Of a stretch of 64,000 nucleotides of DNA, positions 55,388 through 62,553 are shown piece after piece; position 1 is the first letter of the stretch; every line of letters starts with the position of its first letter. A program made the position numbers and the translations under genes. Origin of the DNA: Allochromatium vinosum DSM 180 (GTDB lineage Bacteria; Pseudomonadota; Gammaproteobacteria; Chromatiales; Chromatiaceae); the NCBI RefSeq assembly GCF_000025485.1, contig NC_013851.1, forward strand, positions 2,461,501 through 2,525,500. Reading direction: 5' to 3'. The notes under the pieces are model-generated. The model searched no databases. It had not been told where the DNA came from and saw nothing but the letters and a program-made list of their open reading frames with translations.

Positions 55388-56885
55388 TCAAACCTCGCCG
55401 ATGAGTTCGACCCGCCCCCGGTCGTCGACCGTCTCCAGGCGCACGGTGAAGCCCCACAGACGGCGGATGTGGCGCAGCATCTCCGGCACCGAGTCACCCA
55501 GCGGGCGGCGCTGGTGCGCGAAGTGACGCAGGGTCAGCGAGCGGTCGCCGCGCCGGTCGACATTGTAGACCTGAATGTTGGGCTCGCGCGTGCCCAGATT
55601 GTACTGTTCCGCGAGCGCCTGACGCAGGGCGCGATAGCCGCTCTCCTCGTGGATCGCCTTGACTTCGAGATGTTCCTCCAGATCGTCGTCGGTGATGGCG
55701 AACAGACGGAACTCGCGCATCAGGTTGGGCGAGAGGAACTGGGCGATGAAGCTCTCGTCCTTGAAGTTGCGCATGGCGAAGTCGAGCACCTTGATCCAGT
55801 CGCCGCCGGCGATGTCGGGGAACCAGTAGCGGTCCTCGTCGGTGGGTGATTCGCAGATGCGGCGGATGTCGCGCATCATGGCGAAGCCGAGCGCATAGGG
55901 ATTGATGCCATTGTAGTAAGGCGCATCGAACGGCGGCTGGAATACCACGCTGGTGTGCGATTGCAGGAACTCGATCATGAAGCCGTCGCTGACGAGTCCG
56001 TCGTCATACAGATGGTTCATGAGCGTGTAATGCCAGAACGTAGCCCAGCCTTCATTAGCCACCTGCGTCTGGCGCTGCGGATAGAAATACTGCCCGATCC
56101 GCCGCACGATGCGCAGGATCTCGCGCTGCCAGGGTTCGAGCAGGGGCGCATTCTTCTCGATGAAATAGAGGATGTTCTCCTGCGGCTCCTCCGGCCAGCG
56201 CTCCTCAAGCCGCGACGCGTCGTGCTCGGCGGTCGGCGGTCGGCGGCAAGGTGCGCCAGAGATCGTTGATCTGCGATTGCCGATAGTCCTCGCGCTCGCG
56301 CTGGCGGCGCTGCTCCTCGGCCATCGACAGCGGCGACGGGCGCTTGTAGCGGTCGACGCCGTGGTTCATCAGGGCATGACAGGAATCGAGCAGCAGCTCG
56401 ACCTCATCATGGCCGTAACGCTCCTCGCACTGGGCGATGTACTTCCGGGCGAAGACCAGATAGTCGATGATGGCGTCGGCGCTGGTCCAGGTGCGGAACA
56501 GATAGTTGCCCTTGAAGAAGCTGTTGTGCCCGTAGCAGGCATGCGCGATCACCAGCGCCTGCATCGGCAGGCTGTTCTCCTCCATCAGATAGGCGATGCA
56601 GGGATCGGAGTTGATGACGATCTCATAGGCCAGACCCATCTGACCGCGCCGATAGGTCTGCTCGGTGGCGACGAACTGCTTGCCGAACGACCAGTGCTGG
56701 TAGTAGATCGGTAGGCCTACGGAGGAATAGGCGTCGATCATCTGCTCGGAGCTGATGACCTCGATCTGGTTGGCGTAGGTGTCGAGTCCGTAGACCTCGT
56801 GGGCCAGGCGGCCGAGTTCCCGGTCGAACCGCTCCAGGAGCGGAAAGGACCACTCGGATGAATCCGTGATGAGTCGTGTGCTCAT
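55388..56885 (-). pseudogene. spoVR: SpoVR/YcgB family gene with frameshift
   Basis: Two adjacent minus-strand frames (56885-56205 and 56107-55388, with coding sense continuing up to about 56230) together make one SpoVR protein. The first begins [20 protein letters not shown] and breaks after LWRTLPPTAD; the second resumes with EHDASRLEERWPEEPQENIL and continues through the conserved VANEGWATFWHYTLMNHLYD. The break sits in a tandem 7-bp repeat; removing one copy restores a single 496-residue frame reading PPTAEHDAS. Full SpoVR proteins are about 500 residues. The rest is free of other defects, so the lesion is recent, phase-variable, or a sequencing error. It overlaps yeaH by four bases. Confidence 0.88.
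56227..56246. repeat. 7-bp tandem repeat at the spoVR frameshift
   Basis: CGGCGGT CGGCGGT CGGCGG: two full copies plus six bases of a third. The array length decides the spoVR reading frame: with one copy fewer the gene is open. This is a classical slipped-strand site. Confidence 0.85.
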
Positions 56886-58153
56886 GCCGTCTGCCTCTTG
56901 AACAACTCGCGAAACACCGGATAGATGTCCTCGGCACCGTCGATCTCCTGCATCGCGAAGTGCGGATGCGCCGCCATCACTTCCTCATAGGCATACCAGA
57001 GGCTCTGATGCTGACGCGGCGTGATCTCGACATAGGCGTAATAGCGCATCAGCGGCATCAGCTTCTCGATCAGCAGATCGCGGCAGAGGCTGGAGTCCGA
57101 ATCCCAGTTGTCGCCGTCCGAGGCCTGGGCGGTATAGATGTTCCAGACGCTCGGGTCATAGCGCTCCTTGACCACGTCATAGGCCAGATTGAGCGCGCTC
57201 GACACCACGGTGCCGCCGGTCTCGCGCGAGTAGAAGAAGTCCTCTTCGTCGACTTCCTGAGCGATGGTGTGATGGCGGATGAAGACGACCTCGATCCGGT
57301 CGTAATTGCGCTTCAGAAACAGATACAGCAGGATGAAGAAGCGCTTGGCGAGACTCTTGCGCTCCTGATCCATGGAGCCTGAGACGTCCATGATGCAGAG
57401 CATGACGGCCTTGCTCGTCGGCTCGGGCAGCTTGACGAAGCTCTGATAGCGCAGATCGAAGGTGTCGATGAAGGGCAGCGCGGCGATCCGGGTCTTGAGC
57501 CGGTCGATCTCGGCGCGCCGTTCGCCGATGTGCGGGTCGGTCTCCGGAACCCCGTCGGCAAGCAGACGCGCGACCTCTTCCTCCAGCTCGCGGATCCGGG
57601 CGCGTGAGGGCGCACCGAGCGCGGTCCGCCGGGCGACCGCGCCCTTGAGCGAGCGCACCACATCGATATTGGTCGGCGCGCCCTGGGTCGAATAGCCGGC
57701 GCGCACCGTCTTGAACTCGGTGGTGCCGATGAGCTGGTTGCGCACCAGATTGGGCAGTTCCAGATCCTCGAACAGCAGATCCATGAACTCCTCGCGCGAG
57801 AGTTCGAAGACGAATTCATCCTCGCCCTGCCCGTCCTTGCTCGCGCGCCCCTGACCCGAGCCGCCGCCCTGCCCGCCCTCGGGCCGACGGATGCGGTCGC
57901 CCGACTCGAACTGCTTGTTGCCGGGGTGCACCATGTCGCGCACCCCGCCCTTGCCGTGATGGAACACCGGCTCGGATATGTCGCGCGACGGGATGCCGAC
58001 CGTCTCGCCGGAATCCATGTCGGTGATGCTGCGCTTGTCGACCGCGTCGGCCACGGCCCGCTTGAGCTGGGTCTTGTAACGCTTCAGGAAGCGCTGGCGG
58101 TTGACCGCGCTCTTGTTCTTGCCGTTCAGACGCCGGTCGATGAAGTGTGACAT
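56882..58153 (-). CDS. yeaH: YeaH/YhbH family protein (DUF444)
   Basis: A 423-residue protein of the DUF444 family. The N-terminus [26 protein letters not shown] is conserved; the middle is charged and Gly-rich, and the C-terminal half has a von Willebrand A-like fold with [21 protein letters not shown] (metal-site DxSxS). It works with PrkA and SpoVR in general stress and nitrogen starvation responses in enterobacteria; the mechanism is unresolved. Starts 30 bases after prkA. Confidence 0.93.
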   Translation of the reverse strand: MSHFIDRRLNGKNKSAVNRQRFLKRYKTQLKRAVADAVDKRSITDMDSGETVGIPSRDISEPVFHHGKGGVRDMVHPGNKQFESGDRIRRPEGGQGGGSGQGRASKDGQGEDEFVFELSREEFMDLLFEDLELPNLVRNQLIGTTEFKTVRAGYSTQGAPTNIDVVRSLKGAVARRTALGAPSRARIRELEEEVARLLADGVPETDPHIGERRAEIDRLKTRIAALPFIDTFDLRYQSFVKLPEPTSKAVMLCIMDVSGSMDQERKSLAKRFFILLYLFLKRNYDRIEVVFIRHHTIAQEVDEEDFFYSRETGGTVVSSALNLAYDVVKERYDPSVWNIYTAQASDGDNWDSDSSLCRDLLIEKLMPLMRYYAYVEITPRQHQSLWYAYEEVMAAHPHFAMQEIDGAEDIYPVFRELFKRQTA

Positions 58154-58183
58154 AGGAACTCGCTGTGACGCTGGCGGTTCGAG

Positions 58184-60106
58184 TTACTGCGACTTGCGCA
58201 CCCGCAGATACCACTCCGAGAGCAGCCGCACCTGCTTGGGCGTGTAGCCCTTGTCGGTCATGCGGTCGACGAACTGGTCGTGCTTCTTCTTCTCGTCGAC
58301 CGACGCCTTGGCGTTGAAGGAGATGACCGGCAGCAGATCCTCGGTGTTGGAGAACATCTTCTTCTCGATGACCACGCGCAGCTTCTCGTAGCTGGTCCAT
58401 TTCGGATTGGACCCGGCGTTGTTGGCGCGCGCGCGCAGCACGAAGTTGACGATCTCGTTGCGGAAGTCCTTGGGATTGGAGATCCCGGCCGGCTTCTCGA
58501 TCTTCTCCAGCTCCTCGTTGAGCATGGCGCGGTTCATCATCTCGCCGGTGTCCGGGTCGCGATATTCCTGATCCTGGATCCAGTAGTCGGCATAGGTGAC
58601 ATAGCGGTCGAAGATGTTCTGACCGTACTCGGCATAGGACTCCAGATAGGCCGTCTGCAACTCCTTGCCGATGAACTCGGCATAGCGCGGGGCCAGATAC
58701 TGCTTGAGGAAGCCGAGATAGCGTTCCTGGGTCTCGGGCGGCAGTTGCTCGCGCGCGATCTGGCGCTCCAGCACATAGAGCAGATGCACCGGATTGGCCG
58801 CGACCTCGCTGTGATCGAAGTTGAACACCTGCGACAGGATCTTGAACGCAAAGCGCGTCGAGATCCCGCTCATGCCCTCGTCGACGCCGGCATAGTCGCG
58901 ATATTCCTGCACCGACTTGGCCTTGGGGTCGGTATCCTTCAGGTTCTCGCCGTTATAGACGCGCATCTTGGAAAAGAGGCTCGAATTCTCCGGCTCCTTC
59001 AGGCGCGTCAGGACCGAGAACCTGGCCATCATCTCCAGGGTGCCGGGCGCGCAGGGCGAGGCGGCGAGCGAGCTGTTACGCAACAGCTTCTCGTAGATCC
59101 GCACCTCTTCGTCGACGCGCAGGCAATAGGGCACCTTGACGATGAAGACGCGGTCGAGGAAGGCCTCATTGTTCTTGTTGTTGCGGAAGCTCTGCCATTC
59201 CGATTCGTTCGAGTGCGCCAGGATGATGCCCTGGAACGGCAGGGCCGAGAGACCCTCGGTGCCGTTGTAGTTGCCCTCCTGAGTCGCCGTGAGCAGCGGA
59301 TGCAGCACCTTGATCGGCGCCTTGAACATCTCGACGAACTCCATCAACCCCTGGTTGGCCCGACACAGCGCACCCGAATAGCTGTAGGCGTCCGCGTCGT
59401 TCTGGGCGAAGCGTTCGAGCTGACGGATGTCGACCTTGCCGACCAGCGCCGAGATGTCCTGGTTGTTCTCGTCGCCCGGCTCGGTCTTGGCCACCGCGAC
59501 CTGTTCCAGGATCGAGGGATAGAGCTTGACCACCTTGAACTTGGTGATGTCGCCGTTGTACTCCTGCAAGCGTTTCACCGCCCAGGGCGACATGATGGTG
59601 CGCAGGGCGCGGCGCGGGATGCCGTAGTCCTCTTCCAGGATGGCGCCGTCCTCTTCGGGTGAGAACAGGCCCAGCGGCGACTCGAACACCGGCGAACCCT
59701 GGATGGCGTAGAAAGGCCGCTCCTCCATCAGTTCCTTGAGCTTCTCGGCCAGCGACGACTTGCCGCCGCCGACCGGCCCCAGCAGATAGAGGATCTGTTT
59801 CTTCTCCTCCAGCCCCTGCGCGGCATGCTTGAGATAGGAGACCAGATGCTCGATCGACTCCTCCATGCCGTAGAACTCGGCGAAGGCCGGATAGCGCCGG
59901 ATCATCTTGTTCTGGAAGATACGGCTCAGACGCGGATCGTCGCGGGTGTCGATCAGCTCGGGCTCGCCGATCGCCGCCAGCAGCCGCTCGGCCGGCCCGG
60001 CGTAGGCCGAGCGGTCGGTCTTGCACAGCTCCAGGTACTCGTTCAGGCTCAGCACCTCCTCGCGGGAGGCTTCGTAGCGGGCCTGATAGCGTTCGAAGAT
60101 CGACAT
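58184..60106 (-). CDS. prkA: PrkA family serine protein kinase / AAA+ ATPase (YeaG)
   Basis: A 640-residue protein of the PrkA/YeaG family, normal length. The N-terminal AAA+ domain has the P-loop LLGPVGGGKSS (about 110-118); a C-terminal kinase-like domain with KKMFSNTEDLLPVISF and later segments follows. Members phosphorylate themselves or, in Bacillus, act as an ATP-dependent protease; in E. coli YeaG supports survival in long starvation. I place the start at ATG 60106, preceding MSIFERYQARYEASREEVLS, the conserved N-terminus. First gene of prkA-yeaH-spoVR-ldt. Confidence 0.94.
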   Translation of the reverse strand: MSIFERYQARYEASREEVLSLNEYLELCKTDRSAYAGPAERLLAAIGEPELIDTRDDPRLSRIFQNKMIRRYPAFAEFYGMEESIEHLVSYLKHAAQGLEEKKQILYLLGPVGGGKSSLAEKLKELMEERPFYAIQGSPVFESPLGLFSPEEDGAILEEDYGIPRRALRTIMSPWAVKRLQEYNGDITKFKVVKLYPSILEQVAVAKTEPGDENNQDISALVGKVDIRQLERFAQNDADAYSYSGALCRANQGLMEFVEMFKAPIKVLHPLLTATQEGNYNGTEGLSALPFQGIILAHSNESEWQSFRNNKNNEAFLDRVFIVKVPYCLRVDEEVRIYEKLLRNSSLAASPCAPGTLEMMARFSVLTRLKEPENSSLFSKMRVYNGENLKDTDPKAKSVQEYRDYAGVDEGMSGISTRFAFKILSQVFNFDHSEVAANPVHLLYVLERQIAREQLPPETQERYLGFLKQYLAPRYAEFIGKELQTAYLESYAEYGQNIFDRYVTYADYWIQDQEYRDPDTGEMMNRAMLNEELEKIEKPAGISNPKDFRNEIVNFVLRARANNAGSNPKWTSYEKLRVVIEKKMFSNTEDLLPVISFNAKASVDEKKKHDQFVDRMTDKGYTPKQVRLLSEWYLRVRKSQ

Positions 60107-60562
60107 GGACTCATACCTCACTCGGAAGGGGTGGTGACCTTCGACCGCGTCGGTCACAACAGGTGCGATCGCGCCTGTATCAGAGAGCGTATCGCCCCAT
60201 CGGGCGTCGGATCAGCGAGGCGGTCGGGGTGATATTCAATGAAGCAATGATCGGGCCATTGACAGGACAGACGTCATCGCCGTCTCGCACGCTCCGAGTC
60301 TGTCGTTGAGAAACCCGATTTGCACCGAATCAGTGCATCAAGCGCGGCGTCCAACACCCGCTTGGACGATCCGCGCCCCAAACAACCAGCGTGGTCCGAT
60401 GCATGGATGTGAGACGAACGCACCTGCGTAGTGCATTGAATCGACCAAGCCGCAGAGATCTCGGTTCCGCGTTTCATTAGATGGAGTTCCCAAAGTGGGA
60501 CTCCAAGCCTGTGCAACCGAAGACAGCGCGTCGATACTGACACGACTCGCCGACACTATCCG
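60107..60562. other. Non-coding or decayed region upstream of prkA
   Basis: This 456-bp stretch has several overlapping short open frames on both strands but none with a recognisable product or ribosome binding site. Part must carry the prkA promoter. Its composition is lower in GC than the flanks, consistent with decayed or acquired DNA next to the mobile element. Confidence 0.5.
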
Positions 60563-60650
60563 GCGTTTATAAAACTTCATTTGGATTTCGGCGCCGATGA
60601 CTATACTCCTGAAGCTGACCCTCAGGCGCGGGTGCACGCCATTCAACGGC

Positions 60651-60698
60651 GCCGCAGATCCTGGATGCCGCAGATCCTGGATGCCGCAGGTCATGCAT
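60651..60698. repeat. Three 16-bp tandem repeats
   Basis: GCCGCAGATCCTGGAT at 60651-60666 and 60667-60682 (identical), then GCCGCAGGTCATGCAT at 60683-60698 (three differences). A local duplication within the response-regulator remnant, about 170 bp left of the IscB element. Confidence 0.85.
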
Positions 60699-60865
60699 GC
60701 GCCGGTTATGTGACCCCGCACCTGGACCCGGAGCGTTCGGTCGATATGCACGTCGGGCGCATTCGTCGTCAGTTACGTGAGGCTGGCATCCAGAACGTGA
60801 AGCATCCTGGCGATTCGCAGGCATGGCTAGCGGCTGAACGTCGGAAACCAAAAGGAATTCTCGTC

Positions 60866-61139
60866 AACTACCCCGGCCTGAAGGCCGGAGCTTGAAAGAG
60901 CTGGGTTGACCAGGGACAGCGGTGAACATCCGCTGCGTTTGCAACAGGTCGTTGAGACCCACTCCGGAATGCTTCCTCAGTCCCGGACCCTGGAAGGTCG
61001 GAATCATGCAGGCGAAAGGCAAAGCGCCGAAGGTTCCGATCGCCGCCGCGCGGCGGGAGCCGGTTGCAGACATTCCCGAGGGGAGCGAGCCGCGAGGCTC
61101 CGTCACCAGGCCCGTAAGGGCGCGTTTTGGAACAGAGCG
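60866..61139 (+). ncRNA. Predicted omega RNA (HEARO RNA) of IscB
   Basis: About 270 bases directly upstream of iscB on the same strand with dense self-complementarity and no coding sense. Stems I can pair: 60873-60878/60883-60888; 60902-60906/60957-60961; 60917-60922/60930-60935; 60986-60989/60996-60999; 60998-61003/61034-61039 (the last two partly exclusive); GAGCC-GCGA-GGCTC at 61087-61100 with a GNRA loop; GCCC-GTAA-GGGC at 61110-61121, also GNRA. Position, length and structure fit the HEARO/omega RNA that guides IscB. The guide is expected at its 5' end, just left of the first hairpin. Ends and fold are approximate. Confidence 0.75.
60873..60888 (+). repeat. Left-end hairpin of the IscB element
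   Basis: CCGGCC-TGAA-GGCCGG, a perfect six-base stem with a four-base loop, preceded by CTACC and followed by AGCTTGAAAG. It has the form of the subterminal palindrome of IS200/IS605-type left ends and probably also forms the first stem of the omega RNA scaffold. Confidence 0.7.
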
Positions 61140-62489
61140 ATGGCGGTATTCGTACTCGACAAACAGAAACATCCGCTGATGCCGTGCACGGAGAAACGCG
61201 CGCGGCTGTTGCTGGAGCGCGGACGCGCGGTGGTGGTGCGTCTGGCCCCCTTCACCCTTCGGCTGAAGGATCGAATCGGCGGGGCGGTTCAACCGCTGCG
61301 CCTGAAGCTCGATCCGGGCAGTCGCGTCACGGGGCTGGCGCTGGTGCGCGAATCCGAAACCGGTGATGCGGACACGGGCGCGGTCGAGCGCCTGGAGCAT
61401 GGGCTGTGGTTTGGGGAACTCGTGCATCGCGGCCAGGCGATCCGGGAGGCGCTGACGCTGCGGCGTCACTATCGCCGAGCACGCCGGTCTCGGAAGACGC
61501 ACTACCGGGCGCCGCGCGTCCTGAATCGCCCCCGCCGTGAGGGCTGGTTGCCGCCGTCGTTACAGCATCGGCTCGACACGACGCTCAATTGGGTCGAGCG
61601 CCTGCGCCGGCTCGCCCCGATCACCGCCCTCAGTCAAGAACTGGTGCGTTTCGATACCCAGGCGCTCCAGAACCCGGAGATCTCCGGTGTGGAGTACCAA
61701 CAGGGCGAACTGGCCGGTTATGAGGTGCGTGAATACCTGCTGGAGATGTGGCACCGGAGCTGCGCCTATTGTGGCGCGACGAACGTGCCGCTGGAGATCG
61801 AGCACATCGTGCCGCGCGCCAAAGGCGGCTCGGATCGGGCCTCGAACCTGACGCTGGCTTGCCGCCCCTGCAATCAGCGCAAGGGGAGTCGATCCATTGA
61901 GGATTTTTTGCAACGCCAACCGGTGCGCCTGCACCAGATCCAGGCCCAGGCCAGAGCGCCGCTCCAGGACGCCGCCGCCGTCAATGCCACGCGCTGGGCG
62001 CTGTTGAACGCGCTCCAGACCACGGGCCTAGCGGTCGAGACCGGCTCGGGCGGACGCACCAAGTTCAATCGCACGCGCCTGGACATCCCCAAAACCCATG
62101 CCCTCGATGCCGCCTGTGTCGGCGCCGTCGATCAGGTGCGCGACTGGAACCGCCCGGTCCTGGCTATCCGTGCCACCGGGCGCGGCGCTTACCGCCGCAC
62201 GCGCACGTTCAACAACGGCTTCCCGCGCGGCTATCTGATGCGCCACAAGCGCGTCCACGGCTTCCAGACCGGCGATTGGGTCAGCGCCGTGGTGCCTACG
62301 GGAAAGAAAGCGGGCGTGCATATCGGGCGCGTCGCGGTGCGCCAAACGGGATCGTTCAATATCCAGGCCCCGGCCGGAACCGTCCAGGGGATTGCCTACC
62401 GCCATTGCTGCCTCATTCAACGCGCTGACGGCTATGGCTACGCCTTCCAACCTAAACCAGATACGGAGGAGGCGAGACGGGCGGCCTGA
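61140..62489 (+). CDS. iscB: IscB RNA-guided endonuclease
   Basis: A 449-residue protein with the complete IscB plan. Residues 1-50 form the PLMP domain (PLMP at 12-15). RuvC-I carries Asp58 in LKLDPGSRVTGLAL. An arginine-rich bridge helix covers about 107-134. RuvC-II carries a glutamate in GELAGYEVREYLL (190-201; Glu195 most likely). A zinc-finger HNH (206-255) has Cys208/211/241/244 and catalytic His222 in IEHIVPRAKGGSD. RuvC-III carries His320 and Asp323 in PKTHALDAACVG. The last ~100 residues would be the target-motif-interacting region. All catalytic residues are present, so it should be active. IscB is the ancestor of Cas9. Start: ATG 61140, though the frame is open upstream through the RNA region. 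Confidence 0.95.
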   Translation: MAVFVLDKQKHPLMPCTEKRARLLLERGRAVVVRLAPFTLRLKDRIGGAVQPLRLKLDPGSRVTGLALVRESETGDADTGAVERLEHGLWFGELVHRGQAIREALTLRRHYRRARRSRKTHYRAPRVLNRPRREGWLPPSLQHRLDTTLNWVERLRRLAPITALSQELVRFDTQALQNPEISGVEYQQGELAGYEVREYLLEMWHRSCAYCGATNVPLEIEHIVPRAKGGSDRASNLTLACRPCNQRKGSRSIEDFLQRQPVRLHQIQAQARAPLQDAAAVNATRWALLNALQTTGLAVETGSGGRTKFNRTRLDIPKTHALDAACVGAVDQVRDWNRPVLAIRATGRGAYRRTRTFNNGFPRGYLMRHKRVHGFQTGDWVSAVVPTGKKAGVHIGRVAVRQTGSFNIQAPAGTVQGIAYRHCCLIQRADGYGYAFQPKPDTEEARRAA

Positions 62490-62537
62490 CCGCGCTACGC
62501 GCGGTGCGCTGTCCCTCCCCGTCATGAAGGACGGGGT
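62489..62537 (+). terminator. Two hairpins at the right end of the IscB element
   Basis: The first, ACCGCG/CGCGGT (62489-62494 with 62500-62505), starts at the last base of the stop codon. The second, CCCCGTC-ATGAAG-GACGGGG (62517-62536), is followed by TTTC and matches the right-end hairpin style of IS200/IS605-type elements. Together they may also stop iscB transcription before the chemoreceptor gene, though the T-tract is short. Confidence 0.65.
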
Positions 62538-62553
62538 TTCTCGCGCAAGACTG

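Larger units (their letters stand above)
60563..60895 (+). pseudogene. Remnant of an OmpR-type response regulator
   Basis: The frame reads LHLDFGADDYTPEADPQARV then HAIQRRRRSW, like the end of a receiver domain (D-x-G-A-D-D-Y-x-x-K-P ... R-x-x-x-L-L-R-R). After a short gap it reads LDPERSVDMHVGRIRRQLREAG, like the recognition helix of a winged-helix output domain (R-x-V-D-V-H-I-x-R-L-R-R-K-L). The receiver core and most of the effector domain are missing, and the last codons run into the left hairpin of the IscB element. I read it as a deleted and interrupted gene; the similarity is short, so other origins remain possible. Confidence 0.4.
60873..62537 (+). mobile_element. IscB (HEARO-type) element with terminal hairpins, no transposase
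   Basis: The unit comprises a left hairpin (60873-60888), about 250 bp of structured non-coding DNA, the iscB gene (61140-62489) and a right hairpin (62517-62536). Hairpins with TGAA/ATGAAG loops near both ends are typical of the IS200/IS605 group, whose Y1 transposase TnpA acts on single-stranded subterminal hairpins. No tnpA is present, so mobility would depend on a transposase elsewhere. Exact ends are not determined: I see no certain cleavage sites, and the guide portion of the RNA lies by family rule just left of the left end. Confidence 0.8.

Noticed and set aside
60651-60698. Possible CRISPR array
   Set aside because: Repeat units are directly adjacent with no spacers, only three copies, and no cas genes nearby.
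60338-60751. 137-codon minus-strand frame left of the IscB element
   Set aside because: No recognisable domain, no ribosome binding site, and it overlaps the response-regulator-like frame and the tandem repeats.
60906-61139. Extension of the IscB protein upstream of the ATG at 61140
   Set aside because: The frame is open by chance through the structured RNA region; the PLMP domain starts right after the ATG, as in the family.
61140-62489. Cas9 or a type II CRISPR effector
   Set aside because: At 449 residues with a PLMP start and no REC lobe, no cas1/cas2 and no array, the protein is IscB rather than Cas9.
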